Assembly (NCBI GenBank): GCA_031549325.1
Contig: JAVBQA010000110.1
Coordinates: forward strand, 1 to 15,658
Direction of reading: 5' to 3'
DNA length: 15,658 nt
From: JAJDGF01 sp031549325
GTDB taxonomy: Bacteria > Bacillota > Clostridia > Christensenellales > Aristaeellaceae
Numbering within the stretch: position 1 is the first letter of the stretch; every line of letters begins with the position of its first letter. Shown piece after piece: positions 1 to 5,577 of the stretch. A model generated the notes under the pieces. The model was given only the letters and a program-made list of their open reading frames with translations, was not told the DNA's origin and ran no database searches. A program made the position numbers and the translations under genes.

Positions 1-844
1 TGGCGTTCTTCCTGTACGGGGATTTGAGCGCATAGAACAGGTCGAACACCTCGTCGAAGCTGAGCTTCGCGGCGTCGGCGGTTTCAACGGCGGTGCAGTC
101 GGCCAGAAAGCCCTTGGGCTTGTCGCTGCCCGTGCCGAGAATGAACGCTTCTTCCTCCTTGGTGCCGATGCGCCGCGCGAACTCGGTGGCGATGTAGCTG
201 TCCACCGAGAACACCGCGTCGTTCAGCAGTTCTTCCGACACGCGGATCATGGTCGCCAGCTTGTATGCGCCGATGCTGACCAGCCCGAACGCATCATCGC
301 TTTCGGTGATGTCCGCCGCCTCATCGATCCAGTTGGCCGCGCCGTGGGTGGCGACCACGGGAATCTTGCGGTCGCCGCTGGCGGTCTGAATCACGGTACA
401 CAGCGAGCGGAAGATGTTCTGCTCGGTCAGGCTGTCCACCAGCTTGCGCTCAAACTCGTCCGGCGCAAGCACGCCGCCCTCGGAATCGACGCCGATTTGC
501 AGCGCGTTGCGCAGCTCCGGCGTGGAGCCGCCGCGCATGGACGCCCAGAACGCGCGCTTGTATTCATCCGAAGCGCGGCCCTGCTTTTCGTCGGCGCGGC
601 CCGCACCGGGCTTGCCAGTGAGCGGCTGGTTCACGGGCGCGGCCAGCTCGCGGTCGAGGGTGGCCTGGCGCTCCAGCCGGTCGATCTCGCGGCCCAGGTT
701 GACCACGTCGGCCTCCATCTTTTCGTATGTCGCCACGTCCTCGGCGGTCAGCAGTCCATCGTTGCCGCGCCTCCCATCCAGAAACGCCTTGGCAGCTTCC
801 CAGGCTTTCGCGCGCTTCTCGCGCAGGTCAAGAATCATGTTCAT
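1..844 (-). CDS. HK97-type phage major capsid protein (partial, 3' end outside window)
   Basis: This gene encodes the shell-forming subunit of a tailed-phage head, so the left edge is prophage DNA. The visible 281 codons start with a charged, helical stretch (residues ~1-75, MNMILDLREK...) that fits the scaffold-like delta domain removed by the prohead protease. A linker follows, then the HK97 fold from about residue 118: SEGGVLAPDEFERKLVD, a SGDRKIPVV strand, ANWIDEAADI, LVSIGAYKLATMIRVSEELL and EEAFILGTGSDKPKGFL. All are classic blocks of the phage_capsid family. The ATG has GGAGGA (851-856 on the plus strand) seven bases upstream. The preceding gene stops only 12 bases before the ATG, as in a packed head-gene operon. 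The C-terminus lies beyond base 1. Family recognition is by eye but strong. Confidence 0.9.
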   Translation of the reverse strand, partial: MNMILDLREKRAKAWEAAKAFLDGRRGNDGLLTAEDVATYEKMEADVVNLGREIDRLERQATLDRELAAPVNQPLTGKPGAGRADEKQGRASDEYKRAFWASMRGGSTPELRNALQIGVDSEGGVLAPDEFERKLVDSLTEQNIFRSLCTVIQTASGDRKIPVVATHGAANWIDEAADITESDDAFGLVSIGAYKLATMIRVSEELLNDAVFSVDSYIATEFARRIGTKEEEAFILGTGSDKPKGFLADCTAVETADAAKLSFDEVFDLFYALKSPYRKNA

Positions 845-850
845 AAAAGA

Positions 851-856
851 TCCTCC
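851..856 (-). promoter_or_regulatory. Ribosome binding site of the capsid gene
   Basis: TCCTCC on the plus strand reads GGAGGA on the coding strand, seven bases before the ATG at 844. It fixes that ATG as the capsid start, not the next in-frame ATG two codons later. Confidence 0.8.
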
Positions 857-957
857 TTAATGTAATAGGGCCAGCCTCTTGTCGAGGTCGGCCACAGAGG
901 TTCCGGGCTTCGCGGGCTGCTTGGCCCGGAGCTTGTCCAGCAGGGAATTGGTCACAG
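857..957 (-). pseudogene. 3' remnant of the gene upstream of the capsid, probably prohead protease
   Basis: In the frame ending with the TAA at 857-859, about 30 codons are readable (TNSLLDKLRAKQPAKP, then TSVADLDKRLALLH, then stop). GC content and codon use match the capsid gene. In HK97-like head operons the gene directly before the capsid is normally the prohead protease (ClpP-type or U35-type), so that identity rests on position alone; no catalytic residues are present. Upstream of about 949-957 the frame runs into the restriction-modification sequence, which reads on the other strand. The 5' part of this gene is therefore missing from the window. It could also be the tail of another small head protein. 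Confidence 0.45.
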
Positions 958-960
958 TGC

Positions 961-3302
961 TACGACGGTTATCCTGTGGATATTGCCGTTTTTGAAGATT
1001 CCCAAACTCGTGGTGATTATCGCCATTTGCTTTTTATAGTTGAGTGTAAACAACCGCTCATCGATGTGGGATTGCAACAACTCGAAATTATTTATCTTTA
1101 GAGCCACACGCCAAACTCGGTGTCTGGTGCAATAACGCTGAGCCTTCGGCACAATGCTTATTTGTTTTCAAGAATTATAAAGGTTTAGATTTCCCAATTA
1201 AGTCCCATGTCCTTGATCTACCTTCGATTGGCAATCCGATTTCACCCAAATCCACTAAGCTTACTTTTGAAGATTTGGTTGTTCCATCAAACGATACACT
1301 CTATAGAACATTTAGCGAATTGCTTGATAGGGTCGTTGCTCAAGACGGAAATGTCACACGACGCGAAGAACAACTTGACCAATTATGCAATTTGCTGCTA
1401 CTAAAGCTAGACAGCGATAAACGTGGAAGTACGTCCCCTACTCAAGAGGTTATTTATCACATTTTTGCAACGGCCGAAGCAACCGCAAAACACATAAAGC
1501 AGCGCTTTGAAAAATTTTGTGAGATATACCCGGATATCTTCATCACCCAGTCGGATAGAGAAATTCGATTTAATGATAGCACCATTCACGATTGCGTCGA
1601 ACTTCTCTCCACACTCAGCTTAATTGGTGTAGGGGCAGAAACGGTGTCCATTGCGTTTCAAATTCTCAGAAGTGCTGCACTGAAACAAGAGGAAGGGCAA
1701 TATTTCACGCCAAAGCCGGTGATTGAAGCCGCCGTGAAACTAATGGATGTTTCATGGGATGACATAATAATTGACCCGGCTTGCGGAACTGGAGGTTTTC
1801 TTGTTCAATGCCTAATCGATATGAAAGAGCGCTATCCAAATAGTGAAAAAGAAGTCTCGAAATGGGCGCAACTTCATTTGTTCGGTATTGACAAGGATGC
1901 TATTGGGATTAAGCTGACGAAAGCAATAATGCAGATTCTTGATGATGGGTCTGCTCATTGTGTTCGTGGAGATAGCGTATTAATCCATACATGGCCGAGT
2001 AGGCATACGCATCTACAATCAAACCTGTTTAAGAACGGACGATTCACAAAAGTATTCACTAATCCTCCATTCGGTGCCCCTCTAAAAATTAAGTACACCG
2101 ATGCAAAGCGAGCGGGATTGAGCATAGTAGATTATAATGACGATGAGCGTGACATAGAGCTTGGATTAGCAATGTTTAACCGTTGCCATGATTTGCTCAA
2201 TGTAGGCGGTCGGATGTGTATAGTATTACCTGAAACCTACTTTTTTTCACCTTCGTACAAATATGTTCGTGAATGGGCAAGATCCAGATTGAAACCCATT
2301 TGCGTGGCAAATGTGCCTATGGACGCATTTCAAGGCTTTTGTCGAGCAAAAACTAATTTGTATATTTTTGAAAAGATAGATGCAAATACGCTCAGTAACG
2401 GTTTTGTCAACGACTGGGTCGTTTTCCTAAACCCGAAAAGCTGCGGAATCTACAAAAATGGAGGAACAAAATATAAAGTAGATGCACAAGGGCAAAGAAC
2501 TGATTTGGTTGATAATGAGCTGCTAGATGTGTCAATTGAATATGCTAAAGGTAATCGACCTACGGCTGTTTGCTTAGCGAATGTCTATGCAAATGATGTT
2601 ATTGTTCCGCAATACTATGACATACGCTATGATGAGCCGTTCGAGATTCTAAAGAAGAAGCATGGATTTATGGATGTGTCCATCAAGCAACTGATTCATG
2701 AACGATTAATTACTATTCGTGGCGGTCACGGAAGTCCCAGTAATGACATGCGGAACGGTACAATTCCGTATGTGAAGGTTTCTGATATCAGGAACATGCG
2801 TATTAACGTAAATCCAACCAATCTAGTAACCATCGAACTGGCGCGAAAATTCTGGAAAACGAAAGATGGAAAAAGCAATCTATTTGGCTGGGATTTGATT
2901 TCCCCAAATAGAGCCAGCAGCAATATAGGTGAGTTTTCAATCTTGATGCCCGGTGAAGAACAAGTGGTCTTGACCAAGGAAGTCTTTGTATTGCGCGCAT
3001 CTGAGAACGACGCAGGAATTGACCCATTTTATCTGATTTGGGCATTGTCTCTCAAAGAGGTTCGCCTGCAATGGAAACGCATAACACTTATGCAGACTAA
3101 TAGGGAAGACGTTTGTGATCGATATCTGGAAATAAGAATACCTAAGCCTAAGTCAAAAGAATGGGCGCATGAAGTATCAAAACCATTCCGAGAGTACTTC
3201 GAGTCCATAGCAAGTGCGAAATCCGACTTCGTCGCCGCAACTGAAACGGATGAATTTGAGTACATCGCAAGTATTAGCGCTTTTTCAAGAGAGCAAGCTT
3301 GA
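961..3302 (+). pseudogene. Single-chain restriction-modification protein (nuclease + N6-adenine MTase + recognition domain), truncated and frameshifted
   Basis: Read in frame from 961, the first part (YDGYPVDIAVFED...FIVECKQPLIDVG) matches the HsdR-type N-terminal nuclease domain, with the D...ExK motif at Asp 979-981 and Glu-Cys-Lys 1042-1050. The frame then hits TAG at 1099-1101. One missing base near 1087 restores homology in the frame that runs open to the TGA at 3300-3302. That frame carries an HsdM-like N6-adenine methylase: QYFTPKPVIEAAV, SAM motif DPACGTGGF (from 1773) and catalytic NPPFG (2061-2075). Its last ~230 residues resemble one HsdS-type target-recognition half (IPYVKVSDIRN...). 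Cutting, modification and specificity are thus in one chain, as in type IIG-like enzymes. The start codon and first domain part are absent at the phage junction. The TTG at 1275 has no ribosome site and falls mid-domain, so I do not take it as a start. Base composition (~40-45% GC by eye) is well below the flanks, suggesting transfer. Confidence 0.72.
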
Positions 3303-3306
3303 CATG

Positions 3307-3350
3307 AAAGATCGGCCTTGTCAGAAGACGGGCCGGTCTTTGCTATTTTC
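3307..3350 (+). terminator. Terminator after the restriction-modification gene
   Basis: AAAGATCGGCC (3307-3317) pairs with GGCCGGTCTTT (3331-3341) in an 11-bp stem with one G-U pair, five bases after the TGA. A T-rich tail (GCTATTTTCT) follows. Confidence 0.7.
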
Positions 3351-3360
3351 TATAATATCA

Positions 3361-3400
3361 ACACAAAAAGAAAGGACTCGATTCTTGCGAACCGAGTCCT
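3361..3400 (-). terminator. Terminator of the tRNA-Val transcript
   Basis: On the minus strand AGGACTCG (3393-3400) pairs with CGAGTCCT (3373-3380). An inner GTTC/GAAT extension closes on a GCAA tetraloop, giving a 12-bp stem, followed by TTTCTTTTTGTG. It begins just past the tRNA 3' end and is a textbook intrinsic terminator. Confidence 0.85.
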
Positions 3401-3407
3401 TATGGAA

Positions 3408-3483
3408 TGGTGGTCTGTACTGGACTCGAACCAGTGACCCCATCGATGTGAACGATGTGCTCTACCAACTGAGCCAACAGACC
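3408..3483 (-). tRNA. tRNA-Val (anticodon CAC), CCA encoded
   Basis: The 76-nt minus-strand sequence folds into a complete cloverleaf. The acceptor GGTCTGT/ACAGACC pairs perfectly, the D arm is GCTC-AGTTGGTA-GAGC, and the anticodon arm is CATCG-TTCACAT-CGATG. The variable loop is GGGTC and the T arm is ACTGG-TTCGAGT-CCAGT. Discriminator A and the CCA end (3408-3410) are encoded. The anticodon loop TTCACAT gives CAC, which reads the valine codon GUG. The dedicated CAC isoacceptor fits a GC-rich genome that uses GTG heavily. The 3' end faces the restriction-modification and prophage block, the orientation expected if the tRNA 3' end had served as an integration site; no second copy of the 3' end is visible in the window. 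Confidence 0.95.
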
Positions 3484-3497
3484 GTAGTCGGTTTTGT

Positions 3498-3538
3498 GTC
3501 CCTTTGCGTTGACCGCTGTCACATCCAGCGGCAGGGAC
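3498..3538 (-). other. Structured leader of the tRNA-Val transcript
   Basis: Between the promoter and the tRNA lies a leader of roughly 78 nt containing two nested perfect 6-bp pairings: gtccct (3498-3503) with agggac (3533-3538), and inside it ccgctg (3513-3518) with cagcgg (3526-3531) around a 7-nt loop. It may aid 5' processing. No coding role is apparent, and it does not have the shape of a second tRNA. Confidence 0.4.
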
Positions 3539-3568
3539 TCAGTCGAGGTTTTCTTGACGACGTGATAT

Positions 3569-3597
3569 ATCTTACCACACGGGCGATCAAAAGTCAA
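3569..3597 (-). promoter_or_regulatory. Promoter of tRNA-Val
   Basis: On the minus strand TTGACT (3592-3597) and TAAGAT (3569-3574) are separated by exactly 17 bp. This predicts a transcript start near 3562, about 80 nt before the mature tRNA. Confidence 0.75.
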
Positions 3598-3613
3598 TGG
3601 GAAAACCGGGACC

Positions 3614-3637
3614 AAACGTAATGATAAACGTAATAAT
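3614..3637. repeat. Two tandem copies of a 12-bp repeat upstream of the tRNA promoter
   Basis: AAACGTAATGAT (3614-3625) is followed at once by AAACGTAATAAT (3626-3637), with one difference. The pair lies 17 bp upstream of the tRNA-Val -35 box. It could be a protein-binding or AT-rich UP-like site, or chance repetition. Confidence 0.4.
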
Positions 3638-3696
3638 TTGGTGAAATGCGGTATTGGCGGGGAAATCTTTCAAAGGATCGATGTTTTTGGCAAGCG

Positions 3697-3958
3697 AAAA
3701 ACCAGCCACACATGATAATTGAAAAACCAGCCACTGAAGCCAGTTGACGTTTATGCCGCGAAAGGCTCTTGACATGAGTGCGACGTGTGATAGGCTCTTG
3801 GCCGAGGCAACAAACCGCGTAGCGGTAAGGGTTGGCGGCGTTGCCCGAATAGCATACGTCGCTGGAGGCTCGTGTCAAGAGCACCGTGGAATAAATGCCG
3901 GCTGACTTCAGTGGCTGGTTTTTCAATTATATTCCCGCAGTTTTTTGGCTGGTTTTTG
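3697..3958. repeat. Nested palindromic element (MITE-like or large structured RNA)
   Basis: The core is a perfect 25-bp inverted repeat, 3715-3739 against 3906-3930. Outside it a further AAAAACCAGCCA copy (from 3697) faces an inverted copy (GGCTGGTTTTTG, 3947-3958), so the same 11-12-mer occurs four times, two per strand. Inside, gctcttgacatgag (3765-3778) pairs with ctcgtgtcaagagc (3869-3882) with one G-U, gcgacgtgtg (3780-3789) with catacgtcgc (3853-3862) with one G-U, ggcaac (3806-3811) with gttgcc (3840-3845), and accgc (3814-3818) with gcggt (3822-3826) around a 3-nt loop. Five collinear pairings in ~260 bp make one long branched hairpin. No transposase, reverse transcriptase or convincing target-site duplication is visible. 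A non-autonomous mobile element or a structured RNA both fit; I cannot decide between them. Confidence 0.65.
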
Positions 3959-3979
3959 GAATAACATATACAACACGAC

Positions 3980-4192
3980 CTATGGCGCAAAAGCCGCTAA
4001 GTGAGCGCCGTCAGCAGCGGCCCGATGAAAGATCGTCTGTACGAGGCATATCTGGCCGTCGCTTCCGTAGGTGGGCAGCGTGTCGGCGTAGTAGATGCCC
4101 AGCTCAATGACCAGATTCACCGGCAGATAAGCATTTTCATAGCTTGCATTGGCACACCATGCGTTTTGATGGCGTATGCTCAGCGCTGAGGA
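3980..4192 (-). pseudogene. Unrecognised coding-like remnant
   Basis: The minus-strand frame ending at the stop 3980-3982 reads, in part, NAWCANASYENAYLPVN and then LVIELGIYYADTLPTYGSDG. Its codons end mostly in G or C (CTG, GTG, ATC, GAC, ACC) like the genuine genes of the window. It has no ATG or GTG with a ribosome site; the only available start is a TTG at 4204. It may be the 3' end of a decayed gene cut by the neighbouring palindrome, or chance openness on a GC-rich strand. I do not recognise the family. Confidence 0.2.
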
Positions 4193-4198
4193 GAGATC

Positions 4199-4348
4199 GT
4201 GCAACGGAAATTCGCAGTAAACGAGAACGGGTTGCAGGCTTGGACGGTTTCTGGCCGCGCGCTGACGTCCACCGGCGCATGCCGCTGGGTTAAGAGACGT
4301 TTGCCGACTTTGCTTTGGGATTTTTCTGGTTGCAATTCACGGAGGTGA
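4199..4348 (+). CDS. Possible 49-residue leader ORF before the thioester-domain gene
   Basis: A GTG at 4199 has AGGAG (4189-4193) five bases upstream. It opens a 49-codon frame (starting MQRKFAVNENGLQAW) ending in TGA at 4346-4348, inside the ribosome site of the next gene (GGAGGTGA). That overlap would allow translational coupling. The peptide is basic, has two tryptophans in its C-terminal half plus one near residue 15, and matches no family I know. A chance ORF is a real alternative. Confidence 0.25.
   Translation: MQRKFAVNENGLQAWTVSGRALTSTGACRWVKRRLPTLLWDFSGCNSRR
4341..4346 (+). promoter_or_regulatory. Ribosome binding site fixing the thioester-protein start
   Basis: GGAGGT lies seven bases before the ATG at 4354 and decides against the longer frame that opens with TTG at 4315. 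I found no confident promoter upstream. Confidence 0.75.
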
Positions 4349-4353
4349 ACCGA

Positions 4354-5481
4354 ATGATTACCTTTTGCGAACCCCAAATGGAGCCCCTGGACAACGTTGG
4401 AATGCTCTACATAGGCAATGATGTAACGGGAACCGTGGACGGCGGCAGCCTGAACTATTGCATGATCCCCGGGAGCGCGTACCGCTCCGTCGCGTTCAGC
4501 AACATTTATCAGTTCCACATTACCTTTCAGGATGGCAGCACGCAGATGGTGTATTGCATGGAGAAGGGCGTGCGAGGGCCCACGGGTGACCCGTATCAAT
4601 CGATGCCCATCACGAACTGCCTGCCGAACATCACGCCCAGCCAGAGCAACTTGCTGGCCTGGATCATCGCCAACAGTTACCCGGCGGTCAGCCCACAGCA
4701 GCTGTTTCAGGCGGCGGGAGTGAGTGGCGCGGCCAATCCGGCGCTGAACGAAAACGACGCGTATGCCGCCACGCAGGTGGCGCTCTGGTCAGTTTTCAGC
4801 CCACCCGGCGACACCGGAAACGGCTGGCAGTTCCTGGATTGCACCACAGGCGCGGTGCACCCTAAGAGCGACCGGATGCGCCAGATCACGGCATACCTGT
4901 ACACCCAGGCGCAGCAGCGCGCGCCCGGCATGGCCGTTATGCCCGAGCAAGGCAGAACGCCGTCAAAGGGTTTCATCCCGAGTTGCTGCCGCTGTGTCGA
5001 GATCGGCGGCGCGGTGTTGATGGATTGCGGCGCGGATGACATGCGCTGCGCGTGCGGCAAGTGGCTGTATGGCCCGTTGATGGTAAAGTCCGGCGTGCCG
5101 TTTGAGCTGTGCATCGCGCCGCTGTGCGAACCGCTGTGCTTGCCAGGGTTCATCACGCTGGCAGATGCCTGCGGAAACCCCATACATAAACCCCGAGCCT
5201 GTCAGGAGTTTTACATAGCGTTCCCGCAAAAAACCCCGCACACCTGCTTTCAGCTGTCTATCGGCGTGCAGCGCACCATCGTAACGGTGGCAATCCTGTG
5301 CAACACTGACGCGCCGCCGCATCTGCAAACGGTGAGCGCGGTGCCGAGGATCAGCACGCGCTCCGACTGCGCCTCGCTGTGCGTTTGCTTCGCGCCGCCC
5401 TGCTGCGCGGAAAAATGTTGCGTCGAGCCGCCGCCTGAGCCCTGCTGCCCGTATCCCAGGATCAACTGGCACAAGAGGTGA
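4354..5481 (+). CDS. Thioester-domain (TED-like) protein with cysteine-rich C-terminus
   Basis: This 375-residue protein has, at residues ~10-190, the layout of Gram-positive thioester domains: an aromatic-Cys motif (VYCMEKG, Cys68) and, ~70 residues on, AYAATQVALWSVF with Gln141. In this family such Cys and Gln side chains form an internal thioester that couples covalently to amines on target surfaces. From residue 211 the sequence changes to a Cys-rich module: 22 of the 27 cysteines lie there, in CC, CxC and CxxxC patterns (CCRC, MRCACGK, CCAEKCC, PEPCCPYP), ending in a proline-rich basic tail. Unlike known TED adhesins it shows no signal peptide, no LPXTG and no C-terminal membrane anchor. 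It stands alone, facing the ion-channel gene convergently. A spore- or surface-coat role fits a cross-linkable Cys-rich protein released without a signal, but that is inference. Confidence 0.7.
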   Translation: MITFCEPQMEPLDNVGMLYIGNDVTGTVDGGSLNYCMIPGSAYRSVAFSNIYQFHITFQDGSTQMVYCMEKGVRGPTGDPYQSMPITNCLPNITPSQSNLLAWIIANSYPAVSPQQLFQAAGVSGAANPALNENDAYAATQVALWSVFSPPGDTGNGWQFLDCTTGAVHPKSDRMRQITAYLYTQAQQRAPGMAVMPEQGRTPSKGFIPSCCRCVEIGGAVLMDCGADDMRCACGKWLYGPLMVKSGVPFELCIAPLCEPLCLPGFITLADACGNPIHKPRACQEFYIAFPQKTPHTCFQLSIGVQRTIVTVAILCNTDAPPHLQTVSAVPRISTRSDCASLCVCFAPPCCAEKCCVEPPPEPCCPYPRINWHKR

Positions 5482-5486
5482 GAAAA

Positions 5487-5563
5487 CGGGCGATCGTTGT
5501 TGCCCATGCAGTCGCGACGCCCGCTTGGGGTCTGTGCTTGCAGAGGGAATCATTGATCGCCCG
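5487..5563. repeat. Inverted repeat between convergent genes
   Basis: CGGGCGATC (5487-5495) is exactly complementary to GATCGCCCG (5555-5563) across a 59-nt spacer. It lies between the convergent thioester-protein and channel genes and could form a large stem, but there is no T-tract, so it is a weak terminator candidate. Confidence 0.35.
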
Positions 5564-5577
5564 CCAACGGTTTCGGG

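Larger units (their letters stand above)
3602..4198. other. Interval of about 600 bp with no confident gene
   Basis: No frame here has both a credible ribosome site and a recognisable product. The interval holds the 12-bp tandem repeat, the nested palindromic element and a coding-like minus-strand remnant, each listed separately. Short open frames on both strands across 3594-3990 are by-products of the palindrome. Confidence 0.6.

Noticed and set aside
3400..3615. 71-codon minus-strand frame over the tRNA region.
   Set aside because: It includes the whole tRNA-Val; the motif it encodes (LLAQLVEH...GSSPVQTT) is a common mistranslation of tRNA genes.
3778..3900. Group II intron 5' end: GTGCGAC at 3778-3784, with GTGTCAAGA downstream complementary to the preceding TCTTGACATGA, as exon- and intron-binding sites would be.
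   Set aside because: The complementarity is one contiguous 14-bp helix that continues across the supposed splice site. No domain V-like hairpin and no reverse transcriptase or maturase frame is present, and the whole element is only ~260 bp. A degenerate intron fragment cannot be excluded.
3697..3958. Retron or CRISPR-like array because of the repeated AAAAACCAGCC.
   Set aside because: The copies are in inverted rather than regular direct spacing, spacers are not uniform, and no reverse transcriptase or Cas gene is in the window.
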